Positions 1 to 7,024 of a stretch of DNA of 14,015 nt are shown one piece after another. The first letter of the stretch is position 1. Every line of letters begins with the position of its first letter. Made by a program: the position numbers and the translations under genes. The DNA is from an uncultured Paenibacillaceae bacterium (GTDB lineage Bacteria; Bacillota; Bacilli; Aneurinibacillales; Aneurinibacillaceae): contig CALNBV010000075.1 of assembly GCA_937874515.1 (NCBI GenBank), positions 1-14,015 on the forward strand, in the 5' to 3' direction. The notes beneath the pieces are model-generated. The model was not told the origin of the DNA, did not search any database, and saw nothing but the letters and a program-made list of their open reading frames with translations.

Positions 1-1721
1 GTTTCCCTTACCATTTTTCCTTCATTATTTATTTTAATCTTAGGGCTATATCCTGGTAATGCATCCCTAAAGGTCTGCAAAAAACTGAAGAATAAGGGGG
101 GGTTCATACCGGCCAGCTCAAATACATAAGTACCGAGAAAAGAGGCACTAACCGTATTATATAATTTTTCTGGTTTTTTTCCGTAATTTGTCCAAATTAC
201 TAATGGTGTTGTGTTCGTGTTGTTTACCTTATCTTGAGATACAAATTTTGTTTCTTTATAAACACTTAAACTCGGCAAATGATCGCCAAAAAAAACAACA
301 ATCGTTGGTTCATGGGAATTTCTAAAATAAGTCATAAGATCTCGAATCTGCTTATCCCCGTCAAGTAAACCATTAGAATAAATATATAGATTTTCTTTCG
401 CTTGATCAGAGATGTTTCCTGATATTTTCACTGGAAACTTAGGATATTTATGATCCGATAAATGATAGGTACCATGATTCTGTATTGTCACTGCAAAAAT
501 AAATACCGGTTTATCGGAGTTTTCCGTTTCTTGAATGATTGATTGGGTAACTTCACTATCATCTACAAAATAGCCCCCTGACCTTTTAGGGTTATGAAAC
601 TGTTCTAAACTGATAAAATTTTGAAATCCAATATTTTTATAAACCTGTTCCCTATTCCAAAACTCCTTTTTGTATGGATGAATCGCCAAAGTACGATACC
701 CTTCATTGGCAAAATAAGCAGGTAAAGAAGGAATGGGATGGTTTACATATTGTTGATAAGGAATAGACCCTCCTGGAAGAGATGACATATTAAAACCAGT
801 CAAAACTTCAAATTCAACATTTGCAGTTCCCCCACCCATTTGTGGGGTTAGCATCCAGCTAGCCTTCCCATTTCTTAATAAGGAATGAAAGTTTGGCAAA
901 GGGTCCTGGCTAAAGAAAACATTTGATAAATAAGTAGGGTCTGAAAAGGACTCGCTCATTACAAAAATTACATTGGGCTTTTTAATAGGAGATAAGGGCA
1001 AATTAACACTAGTTTGAGAAGAATATTTTTTAGTAATATCGTTGAGTATATTCTTCATCTTCCCTTTCCCATAGTCTGGAGGAGGAATAATAATTGCTGA
1101 TTGCATGTTCATAAAAAAGCTTAGAAAAACACCATTATCTCGATAATTATCATTTTGTACCCACGTCACATTTCTTACTCCTACCTTTTGAAAAACAGAT
1201 ACTAATGGTGTTGAGTTATAAAAAGAAAGTGAAATCAATAAAACAACAGATAGTATACCTCCAACTATTCGATATGTGAAATCAAGGCGTGGAGATGGTA
1301 ACCATTTAACTAAAATAATCATAAGGGATAAAAATAAGATAAGAAAAAGGACGAACAAGATATTTGTTTCTTTATATATATGAGGAAACAGATCAAAAAC
1401 TTGTTTAGACAAAAAAATATCCCAGGGAAAAATAGGTTCCCCTAAAAACTTTATTTTGTAAACATTTAATAGGGCAAGTAAAAAACTTGTAAAAAAATAA
1501 ACGCCAAAACTTATGTAAAGGTTTCCAATGATTGTCCAGAGAAAGATCAAAAGGACTAAGGCTATGCCATAATTTAATAAGAAAGCATTGGGATAATGGG
1601 CTATCCATTGCATTAGAGCATCCAGGGAACCTTTTTGCATAATCTCCACACCAATGATCATAAGGGCTGGAGGAACAATGTGACAAAGGATTAGTAATAC
1701 GATCTTTTTTAAGTTTTTCAT
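1..1721 (-). CDS. LTA synthase family membrane sulfatase-fold enzyme (C-terminus cut by window edge)
   Basis: 573 codons are readable from ATG at 1721 (AGGAGGG at 1728-1734) with no stop before the edge, so the C-terminus is missing. The N-terminal ~190 residues hold about five hydrophobic segments, followed by an extracellular alkaline-phosphatase/sulfatase-fold domain. Likely catalytic and metal residues are E257 (VMSESFSD), T299 (GGGTANVEFE, candidate nucleophile), H416 (QNHG), and D480/H481 (FFGDHLP). They lie very close to the E255/T300/H416/D475/H476 set known in S. aureus LtaS. The family transfers glycerol-phosphate from phosphatidylglycerol to a lipoteichoic acid chain or primer at the outer membrane face. 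The gene is monocistronic as far as seen and separated from the fix operon by a terminator. Several paralogues usually exist in bacilli, so whether this is the main synthase, a primase or a stress paralogue is not decidable. Family call is firm; specific function is not. Confidence 0.9.
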   Translation of the reverse strand, partial: MKNLKKIVLLILCHIVPPALMIIGVEIMQKGSLDALMQWIAHYPNAFLLNYGIALVLLIFLWTIIGNLYISFGVYFFTSFLLALLNVYKIKFLGEPIFPWDIFLSKQVFDLFPHIYKETNILFVLFLILFLSLMIILVKWLPSPRLDFTYRIVGGILSVVLLISLSFYNSTPLVSVFQKVGVRNVTWVQNDNYRDNGVFLSFFMNMQSAIIIPPPDYGKGKMKNILNDITKKYSSQTSVNLPLSPIKKPNVIFVMSESFSDPTYLSNVFFSQDPLPNFHSLLRNGKASWMLTPQMGGGTANVEFEVLTGFNMSSLPGGSIPYQQYVNHPIPSLPAYFANEGYRTLAIHPYKKEFWNREQVYKNIGFQNFISLEQFHNPKRSGGYFVDDSEVTQSIIQETENSDKPVFIFAVTIQNHGTYHLSDHKYPKFPVKISGNISDQAKENLYIYSNGLLDGDKQIRDLMTYFRNSHEPTIVVFFGDHLPSLSVYKETKFVSQDKVNNTNTTPLVIWTNYGKKPEKLYNTVSASFLGTYVFELAGMNPPLFFSFLQTFRDALPGYSPKIKINNEGKMVRE

Positions 1722-1736
1722 AAAAATCCCTCCTAT

Positions 1737-1784
1737 ATACTTTGTCCATATTAATTAAACTCTATGTAGTAAAGGACAAAGTAT
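1737..1784 (-). promoter_or_regulatory. Putative promoter/operator of the LTA-synthase gene with 11-bp inverted repeat
   Basis: A perfect inverted repeat, ATACTTTGTCC (1737-1747) and GGACAAAGTAT (1774-1784), flanks a 26-bp AT-rich spacer. On the minus strand the upstream arm contains TTGTCC (1779-1774), a plausible -35, and ATTAAT lies 18 bases further on as a weak -10. The downstream arm abuts the ribosome binding site. It could be a paired operator or a leader hairpin. The repeat is seen directly; the promoter assignment is inference. Confidence 0.45.
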
Positions 1785-1801
1785 GCTGAAGGAAAAGAAC
1801 T

Positions 1802-1832
1802 AAAAAAAGCACCCCAAATAATGAGGTGCTTT
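1802..1832 (-). terminator. Rho-independent terminator of the fixABCX operon
   Basis: On the minus strand AAAGCACC (1832-1825) pairs with GGTGCTTT (1813-1806) across a short loop, followed by a run of T. It begins 11 bases past the fixX stop codon and marks the operon end. The A-rich flank on the other side could also give weak termination in the opposite direction. Confidence 0.85.
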
Positions 1833-1843
1833 CATTCATTCAA

Positions 1844-2146
1844 TTAAGCTAAACGGAATACAATTCCATGGCCGCCTTTTGGATATTCCCATTTAATATT
1901 TTGATATGGGCAACCAATGCGGCAACTTCCACATTCGTGGCAACCTTCATGACCTACTGACATCCGTGTACCTTCCCATTTGTATACTTCTCCTGGGCAG
2001 AACAAGGTACAAAGTTTATCAGGGCAATTTTTTGCACAAATATCATGATCCAAAACAGTAAGATGGGATTGAGAATCAGCACGGAAACGCAATAAATACT
2101 GTTTCTCTTCCAATGTATTGGTTTTTGGTACTGTAATTGTACTCAT
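1844..2146 (-). CDS. fixX: FixX, ferredoxin-like subunit of the FixABCX complex
   Basis: 100-residue ferredoxin-like protein with eight cysteines. C37, C41, C46 and C50 form a first, irregularly spaced set. C69, C72, C75 and C79-Pro form a regular C-x2-C-x2-C-x3-CP set, so two [4Fe-4S] clusters are plausible, as reported for FixX of other FixABCX complexes. The tail KWEYPKGGHGI is typical of the ETF-quinone oxidoreductase ferredoxin domain. In the complex FixX receives high-energy electrons and passes them to ferredoxin or flavodoxin. The start codon overlaps the fixC stop by one base (TAATG), with AAGGTGATG upstream inside fixC acting as ribosome binding site, so translation is probably coupled. 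Last gene of the operon, followed by a terminator. Confidence 0.93.
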   Translation of the reverse strand: MSTITVPKTNTLEEKQYLLRFRADSQSHLTVLDHDICAKNCPDKLCTLFCPGEVYKWEGTRMSVGHEGCHECGSCRIGCPYQNIKWEYPKGGHGIVFRLA

Positions 2147-3441
2147 TATTTCATCACCTTCCAGACTCTGTAAATATCCTGGATTGCACCCAGCATACCT
2201 TTACCTTCTGTAAAGGACTTCATTATTTTCTTCTGTTTCTCTGCTTTAGACACTCCATCTACTGTAAAGTATTCATTCGCTGCTTTATTGACAGCAGGAA
2301 TATATTCATTCAAGTAAACAGGATATTTGTCTATTGTATGGGTTGCATCTTTATACTTCTTAAGATCTTTCCCAACGAAGCTTTCCATTAAACGGGAACG
2401 ATAGGTATCCAACATATTTTCAGAGAAATCGTTGGCTTGTTTGGCAAGGATAATGGTTTCTGCAGCAATTTTACCAGAAGTCATGGCCATGTTACTGCCT
2501 TCACGGTTAATACCGTTAACCATTTGTCCAGCGTCACCACATACCACAACACCATTGCCTACCAATTTAGGCATTGCATGATATCCGCCTTCAGGGATTA
2601 AGTGTGCTGCATACTCTGCAGGCTCTCCACCCTTAATTAAAGGACGAACCATTGGATGATTTTTCAGGTAATCTAATAAATCATAAGGACGAAGCTTATT
2701 TTTAATCATTCCGGAAAGCAAGGTTCCTACTCCAATATTAATGCTATCTTTATTGGTGTAGATAAAACCTGTTCCCAGAATGCCTTTCGTAGAATCACCA
2801 AAGATTTCAATGGTAGCCCCTTGATTTGGTTCAAGGTTAAAGCGGTCTTCAATTTTTTCTGCAGGAAGGTTAATTACTTCCATCACAGCAAGTGCAACCT
2901 GGTTAGATTGTAATTCTTTATGGAATCCAAGGGATTTAGCAAGAAGTGAGTTTACCCCATCAGCAAGAACTACAACATCTGCATAAATATCCCCATCTGG
3001 GCGATCCGTACGAACCCCTACTACTTTTCCATTTTCAACAATACATTCTGTTACTACTGTTTCATTAATTAATAATGCACCTTGTTCAACAGCTTTATTG
3101 GCATACCATTGGTCAAATTTCGCACGAAGAACAGTAAAGTTGTTATAAGGTTCTTCTGCCCATTCCAATCCTTTATAGCCGCCAGATACCACAGATTTTT
3201 CACTTAAAGCCCACATCCGCTGTTCCACAATAGGACGTTCCAGTGGAGCTTCTTTATAAAATTCAGGAATAATCTCCCTCATTTGATGGCTATATAATAC
3301 GCCACCCATTACGTTTTTAGAGCCGGGATATTCACCCCGTTCAATTAATAAAACGTTTAACCCCGCTTTTGCCATAACATAAGCGGCAGAAGTACCTGCA
3401 GGACCTGCTCCTACTACAATAGCATCAAATTTTTCAGACAT
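2146..3441 (-). CDS. fixC: FixC, FAD-dependent ETF-quinone oxidoreductase-like subunit
   Basis: 431-residue flavoprotein, the usual length for FixC. It opens with the dinucleotide-binding motif VVGAGPAGTSAA (about residues 9-20), then IERGEYPGSKNVMGG, and has the second FAD motif VVCGDAGQMVNGINREGSNMA around residue 300. The family is the ETF-ubiquinone oxidoreductase/geranylgeranyl-reductase-like flavoproteins. In FixABCX, FixC links the ETF-like FixAB heterodimer to the quinone pool and to FixX; in a Gram-positive organism the acceptor is expected to be menaquinone. No transmembrane helix is evident, so it should be a peripheral membrane protein. The start overlaps the fixB stop by eight bases, consistent with translational coupling. 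The neighbouring fixB and fixX make the FixC assignment stronger than sequence alone would. Confidence 0.93.
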   Translation of the reverse strand: MSEKFDAIVVGAGPAGTSAAYVMAKAGLNVLLIERGEYPGSKNVMGGVLYSHQMREIIPEFYKEAPLERPIVEQRMWALSEKSVVSGGYKGLEWAEEPYNNFTVLRAKFDQWYANKAVEQGALLINETVVTECIVENGKVVGVRTDRPDGDIYADVVVLADGVNSLLAKSLGFHKELQSNQVALAVMEVINLPAEKIEDRFNLEPNQGATIEIFGDSTKGILGTGFIYTNKDSINIGVGTLLSGMIKNKLRPYDLLDYLKNHPMVRPLIKGGEPAEYAAHLIPEGGYHAMPKLVGNGVVVCGDAGQMVNGINREGSNMAMTSGKIAAETIILAKQANDFSENMLDTYRSRLMESFVGKDLKKYKDATHTIDKYPVYLNEYIPAVNKAANEYFTVDGVSKAEKQKKIMKSFTEGKGMLGAIQDIYRVWKVMK

Positions 3442-4777
3442 TGACTACTTCACCGCCCTTGATGACTTTTTTGAATTCTTCGATCAGTTTAGGAACGATT
3501 TGGAAGGCATCGCCTACTATACTATAGGTCGCCACATTATGGATGGCTGCATCAGGATCTTTATTAATTGCAATAATAAATTCAGAGTTTTGCATCCCAA
3601 CTACGTGTTGTACAGCCCCAGATATGGCGATAGCAAAGTAAATTTTAGGTGTTACTGTTACACCAGTTTGACCGATTTGGTAATGGTGATCAATCCATCC
3701 CGCTTCAACAGCATCACGTGATGCCCCTACACTAGCGCCAAGAACATCTGCAAGGTCATAGCACAATTGGAATCCCTTTTCATCACCCAGGCCTTTACCG
3801 CCTGCAACAATAATGTGAGCTTCATCGAGTTTTACACGTTGGGTCGTATCTTTAACAATGGATAATACTTGAGTTAATAAGTCTTTTTCTTGTACAGTTG
3901 CTTTTTCTTCAATAACAATACCTACACGATCCTTATCTGGCTCAAGTGCTTTCATAACTTTAGAACGAACTGTAGCCATTTGAGGACGGGTATTTTTGCA
4001 AAGAATGGTCGCCATAATGTTACCACCGAAAGCTGGACGACTGGCTTCAAGAAGGCGTTCTGCAACATTTACATCCAACATGGTACAGTCAGCAGTTAAT
4101 CCTGTTTTAAGGTCTGTTGCTACTGCACTGGCTAAGTCTTTCCCATTGGACGTTGCCCCATAGAGAATAATTTCAGGTTTATATTTATTGCATATATTTA
4201 CTACACAATCACGATAAGATTCAGAACGATAATCCTTTAATACAGGATCATCGATGAGATACACGGTATCTGCTCCATATTGGAAACAGGACTCTGTAAG
4301 GGATTTCACATTATGACCAAGAAGGAATCCGGACAATGGCACATTCAATTTATCTGCCAGATTACGGCCTGCACCTAATAATTCAAGGGATACACCAGCA
4401 ATTACTCCATCGGTTTGATCAATAAATACCCAAACCCCTTCACAATCAGCAAACTTATCTGTACGTTTGCCAACTGCCTTTGGCTCTTCGACTGGTGTTG
4501 CTTCTTTCTTTTCTATTTGAGCCGCTGGTTTTGCTTCAATAGGTTTTGCTTCAGCAGGTTTTGTTTCAACAGGTTTTGCTTCTTTTTTTCCTTTGCCCCG
4601 GGTTGGGTTTGGTAAACTAATGGCTTCAGTAGGGCAAACTTTAATACATTTGGTACATTCCCGACATTTATCCACGATTACTTCACATTTTTCTTCCCCT
4701 AAAAATAATGCTTCAAAAGGGCAGGTATCTACACAGGTACCACAGGAAATACAAGCACTAGATATTGTTACAGCCAT
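3434..4777 (-). CDS. fixB: FixB/EtfA with fused N-terminal two-cluster ferredoxin domain
   Basis: 447 residues, well above the roughly 310-360 expected for a plain FixB. Residues 1-55 form a bacterial ferredoxin domain with C9, C12, C15, C19-Pro and C38, C41, C44, C48-Pro, enough for two [4Fe-4S] clusters. Residues ~58-108 are a Lys/Glu/Pro/Ala-rich hinge with near-repeats EAKPV, ETKPA, EAKPI, EAKPA. The remainder is an ETF alpha subunit, with the FAD-binding signature SGAVQHVVGM at 386-395 and IIAINKDPDAAI after it. Ferredoxin-fused EtfA is known in some anaerobes (for example the caffeyl-CoA reductase ETF and lactate dehydrogenase ETF). The fusion may give an extra docking or electron exit site. 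It starts four bases after fixA, with AAGGAGG at the end of fixA as ribosome binding site. Confidence 0.92.
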   Translation of the reverse strand: MAVTISSACISCGTCVDTCPFEALFLGEEKCEVIVDKCRECTKCIKVCPTEAISLPNPTRGKGKKEAKPVETKPAEAKPIEAKPAAQIEKKEATPVEEPKAVGKRTDKFADCEGVWVFIDQTDGVIAGVSLELLGAGRNLADKLNVPLSGFLLGHNVKSLTESCFQYGADTVYLIDDPVLKDYRSESYRDCVVNICNKYKPEIILYGATSNGKDLASAVATDLKTGLTADCTMLDVNVAERLLEASRPAFGGNIMATILCKNTRPQMATVRSKVMKALEPDKDRVGIVIEEKATVQEKDLLTQVLSIVKDTTQRVKLDEAHIIVAGGKGLGDEKGFQLCYDLADVLGASVGASRDAVEAGWIDHHYQIGQTGVTVTPKIYFAIAISGAVQHVVGMQNSEFIIAINKDPDAAIHNVATYSIVGDAFQIVPKLIEEFKKVIKGGEVVNV

Positions 4778-4781
4778 GGAA

Positions 4782-5606
4782 TCATGCGCCTCCTTTTACA
4801 AAAAGCTCGCGTTTTTCTTGGAAAAGAACCTCTACTAGTTGTTTTACTTGTTGATCTGGAGTCCCTTCGATGCGTTTACCTCCTTCAGGTTTAGGCGGTG
4901 AAAACATTTTGCCAACAACAGTTGGAGATCCTTTTAAGCCTAGTTGTTCACGATTCACATTTTCCAAATCGTTAACAGTCCATACTTGTGGTTGAAAACG
5001 GGCTGCACGAATCATGTTAGGAAGTGGTGAATAAGGAACTTCATTGATATCCTTTTCCACAGTCAACAGGCAAGGAATGGAGGATTGTAGCACTTCATAG
5101 CCGTCCTCTAATTTCCGATGGACTTTAATTTTATTCATCTTCAAATCAATTTCTTCAACCTTTTTCACATTGGTTAAAGGAGGAACCCCTAGACGGCGAG
5201 CAATTCCTGGTCCAACCTGGCCAGTATCACCATCAATTGCCATTTTACCGCAAATCACAAGGTCGATTGGTTCTTCCTTTTGAATGCGTTCGATACCTTT
5301 AGAAAGGGCATAGCTGGTTGCAAGTGTATCTGCACCGGCAAAAGCACGGTCAGTAATTAAATATCCTGCATCTGCACCAATTTCCACGCATTTTTTAATT
5401 GCAGCAACTGCCTGTGGAGGCCCCATGGAAATAACAGAGACTTTTCCCCCATAACGTTTGCGAAGGCGGACAGCCTCTTCAACAGCATGGGTGTCATATG
5501 GATTTAAAATTGCTGGTACCCCGCGTCGATCCAGTGTATTTGTTTTCGGATCGATTTTAATAATTTTGGTATCTGGGACTTGCTTGATACAAACTAGGAT
5601 GTGCAT
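4782..5606 (-). CDS. fixA: FixA/EtfB, bifurcating ETF beta subunit
   Basis: 274 residues, normal for the family. It begins MHILVCIKQVPDTK and has the ETF-beta signatures ILNPYDTHAVEEA and CGKMAIDGDTGQVGPGIARR. The latter belongs to the region that in bifurcating ETFs holds the second FAD in place of AMP. The subunit accepts hydride from NADH at the bifurcating flavin. The reading frame is open 18 codons further upstream to an ATG at 5660, but the start at 5606 is preferred: AAAGGAG at 5614-5620 sits seven bases before it, and homologues start at M-x-I-x-V-C-I-K-Q-V. First gene of the operon; it ends four bases before fixB. The long leader upstream contains a large inverted repeat that may control the operon. 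Confidence 0.93.
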   Translation of the reverse strand: MHILVCIKQVPDTKIIKIDPKTNTLDRRGVPAILNPYDTHAVEEAVRLRKRYGGKVSVISMGPPQAVAAIKKCVEIGADAGYLITDRAFAGADTLATSYALSKGIERIQKEEPIDLVICGKMAIDGDTGQVGPGIARRLGVPPLTNVKKVEEIDLKMNKIKVHRKLEDGYEVLQSSIPCLLTVEKDINEVPYSPLPNMIRAARFQPQVWTVNDLENVNREQLGLKGSPTVVGKMFSPPKPEGGKRIEGTPDQQVKQLVEVLFQEKRELFVKGGA

Positions 5607-5613
5607 AACTTTT

Positions 5614-5620
5614 CTCCTTT
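5614..5620 (-). promoter_or_regulatory. Ribosome binding site deciding the fixA start
   Basis: AAAGGAG on the minus strand, seven bases before ATG 5606. The in-frame upstream ATG at 5660 lacks a comparable site, so the shorter protein is chosen. Confidence 0.85.
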
Positions 5621-5710
5621 CTGAAGCAAATGTTCTATATGTGAAAAAAAGAACAAACACTAATAAAAAAAAGCGAGACAGACAAATGTATTATTCTTAA
5701 TATTTGTATA

Positions 5711-5771
5711 TTATTAAGTATTCTGACATTTAATAACGTAAATAAGTTATTTATGTTAGAATACGTAATAA
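5711..5771 (-). repeat. 61-bp nested inverted repeat in the fixA upstream region
   Basis: Three concentric arm pairs can be read: TTATTA (5711-5716) with TAATAA (5766-5771), GTATTCTGACAT (5718-5729) with ATGTTAGAATAC (5753-5764, one mismatch), and AATAAC (5732-5737) with GTTATT (5746-5751). About 24 base pairs form in total. A second, overlapping dyad, TAACGTAAATAA (5734-5745) and TTATTTATGTTA (5747-5758), matches at 11 of 12 positions around a single central base. It could be a multi-site operator or a leader RNA hairpin. There is no adjacent T-run, so it is not a plain terminator. The symmetry is seen directly; the regulatory role is inference. Confidence 0.7.
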
Positions 5772-5787
5772 ACTGAAAATCACCTTG

Positions 5788-5843
5788 CTCATAACACTAT
5801 TCGATAAAGAATGACAAAATCCTTTTTTTTAAATAAAAAAAAA
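5788..5843 (-). promoter_or_regulatory. Candidate fixABCX promoter with A/T-tract upstream element
   Basis: On the minus strand TTGTCA (5817-5812) and TATGAG (5793-5788) are 18 bases apart, giving 5/6 and 4/6 matches to sigma-A hexamers. Runs of A and T at 5821-5843 lie directly upstream, in the position of an UP element. If used, the transcript would begin near 5781, and the inverted repeat at 5711-5771 would be at the start of a leader of about 175 bases. TTAAAT/TATACA further downstream is an alternative, so the assignment is tentative. No sigma-54 (GG-N10-GC) site was seen. Confidence 0.35.
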
Positions 5844-5861
5844 TTCTTATTTTAGCAGAAA

Positions 5862-5901
5862 TAAAAAGGACAGCATCTAGAAAACATCCCCGCCCTTTTT
5901 A
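5862..5901 (-). terminator. Probable terminator of the 56-codon gene
   Basis: TAAAAAGG (5862-5869) and CCTTTTTA (5894-5901) form an eight-pair stem with a long loop of 24 bases, partly pairable. T-rich sequence follows on the minus strand. It lies just after the small gene's stop at 5914 and before the fixA promoter region. The arms could work in both directions. The large loop makes it less certain than the other two terminators on this strand. Confidence 0.5.
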
Positions 5902-5913
5902 TCTCTGTGTTAC

Positions 5914-6084
5914 TTAGTGGCGGTACTCGTCTAAAGCCCAATAAATTTTTTTAATTTCGTCTGTCCGTTCTTTTGATGAGAGACTAACATCGAATGTAAC
6001 TTGGCGGATGAGTTCAAGAATAAACTGATTAATGTCCCCTTCCTTTTCCTGGTTCTGAGACAACAATTCTAGATAACGTTCCAT
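5914..6084 (-). CDS. Small hypothetical protein (56 aa)
   Basis: Begins MERYLELLSQNQEKEG and ends IYWALDEYRH, terminating in TAA. The case for a real gene is a strong AGGAGGG site six bases before ATG 6084, a TATAAT extended -10 promoter about 45 bases upstream, and a hairpin after the stop. The product is soluble, rich in Glu and Lys, without cysteine or membrane segment, and probably mostly helical, with two helices separated by VTFDVSLSS. I do not recognise a family. It lies in the same orientation between two redox/carboxylation operons but is separated from both by terminators, so it is probably its own transcription unit. Small regulators or adaptor proteins of this size are common in bacilli, but no function can be assigned. 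Confidence 0.7.
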   Translation of the reverse strand: MERYLELLSQNQEKEGDINQFILELIRQVTFDVSLSSKERTDEIKKIYWALDEYRH

Positions 6085-6125
6085 ACATATCCCTCCTCGG
6101 ACATTATGTAAGTGTATCTATATAA

Positions 6126-6152
6126 ATTATAACATCAAATTTTCAGAAAAGG
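6126..6152 (-). promoter_or_regulatory. Extended -10 promoter with CodY-like box, upstream of the 56-codon gene
   Basis: On the minus strand TATAAT (6131-6126) is preceded by TGT, giving the TGnTATAAT extended -10 form, which tolerates the lack of a good -35. The sequence AATTTTCAGAAAAGG (6138-6152, plus strand) matches 13 of 15 positions of the CodY consensus AATTTTCWGAAAATT and sits over the -35 region, where binding would repress. Such matches are fairly frequent in AT-rich DNA, so CodY control is a hypothesis. Confidence 0.5.
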
Positions 6153-6155
6153 AAA

Positions 6156-6195
6156 ACAAAAAAAATCTGTATCGGGCTTTTACCCGACACAGATT
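6156..6195 (-). terminator. Strong terminator of the SDR-ADH-accD-accA operon
   Basis: On the minus strand AATCTGT-TCGGG pairs with CCCGA-ACAGATT (arms 6183-6195 and 6164-6176, one internal mismatch) around a six-base loop, followed by eight or more T. The upstream arm overlaps the accA stop codon. Confidence 0.9.
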
Positions 6196-7024
6196 AATTT
6201 TTTATTGTAAATACTCCCGGTTTTCTTAATTTCTCGTATCTTTTATTTAATATTTCATGCTGTGGTGTACTCAATAACTCATTTAAATGAGAAGAAATGC
6301 TTATACCCAGGTTATAAACCATTTGTGTATGATCCTTATGGGCTCCTTCAATGGGTTCTGGAATGATTTCATCAATAATTCCCATTTTTAATAATTCATC
6401 AGCTGTTAATTTTAAAGAATTCGCTGCTTCCTCCCATTTCCCTGAATCCTTCCACAAAATCGTTGCGCACCCTTCCGGACTTATTACGGAATAGTAGGCA
6501 TTCTCTAACATAAGTAACCGATCAGAAATTCCAATCCCTAATGCTCCTCCGCTTCCACCTTCTCCAATAACCACACTAAGAATGACCGTTTTTAGGCCTG
6601 CCATTTCCAGTAAATTCCGTGCAATAGCTTCCGCTACTCCTCGTTCTTCTGCTTCAATTCCTGGATAAGCCCCTGGCGTATCAATAAATGTGATAATTGG
6701 CCTTTTAAACTTTTCTGCTTGTTTCATTAAACGAAGTGCTTTCCGATAGCCTTCTGGTTGAGACATGCCGAAATTCCTGGCAATTTTATCCTTCGTTCCT
6801 TTTCCTTTTTCATGCCCGATAATGGTGACTGGAATCCCTTGAAAAGTTGCAATTCCCGTTAAAAGGGAGGCATCATCACCATACAATCGATCCCCTTTTA
6901 ATTCAAAAAAATCAGGGAACAAATATTTGATGTAATCACTGGTTAGGGGACGATCACAATGACGGGATAATTTTATCCTTTCACCTGCTGATCGAACCGT
7001 AAACTTAAATTCTTCAACCGCCAT
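6194..7024 (-). CDS. accA: AccA, carboxyltransferase alpha subunit, short form
   Basis: 276 residues. With AccD it transfers CO2 from carboxybiotin to acetyl-CoA, giving malonyl-CoA, the first step of fatty-acid synthesis. Conserved blocks seen are LKGDRLYGDD, NFGMSQPEGYRKALRLM, FIDTPGAYPGIEAEERG, GEGGSGGALGIG and ISPEGCATILWKD. Compared with the roughly 320-residue enzymes of E. coli and B. subtilis, the N-terminal helical segment of about 45-50 residues is absent: the protein opens near GERIKLSRHCDRP. This resembles the shorter clostridial-type AccA. Its start lies within the last 11 bases of accD, with a GGAG element before it, so the two are translationally coupled. Whether it is the housekeeping copy or an additional one cannot be told here. 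Confidence 0.92.
   Translation of the reverse strand: MAVEEFKFTVRSAGERIKLSRHCDRPLTSDYIKYLFPDFFELKGDRLYGDDASLLTGIATFQGIPVTIIGHEKGKGTKDKIARNFGMSQPEGYRKALRLMKQAEKFKRPIITFIDTPGAYPGIEAEERGVAEAIARNLLEMAGLKTVILSVVIGEGGSGGALGIGISDRLLMLENAYYSVISPEGCATILWKDSGKWEEAANSLKLTADELLKMGIIDEIIPEPIEGAHKDHTQMVYNLGISISSHLNELLSTPQHEILNKRYEKLRKPGVFTIKN

Noticed and set aside
1405..1749. Minus-strand 114-codon frame over the N-terminal part of the LTA-synthase gene
   Set aside because: It is a different frame of the same strand; the true frame from 1721 has the ribosome binding site, membrane segments and catalytic motifs.
4415..4615. Plus-strand frame rich in Phe/Cys/Arg opposite the FixB hinge
   Set aside because: Its repeats are just the reverse complement of the EAKPx-encoding hinge.
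5607..5660. Longer fixA start at 5660
   Set aside because: No good ribosome binding site, and it adds 18 residues absent from the family's conserved start; AAAGGAG favours 5606.
5770..5786. CodY-like box GATTTTCAGTTTATT upstream of fixA
   Set aside because: Only 11 of 15 positions match; too weak in AT-rich DNA.
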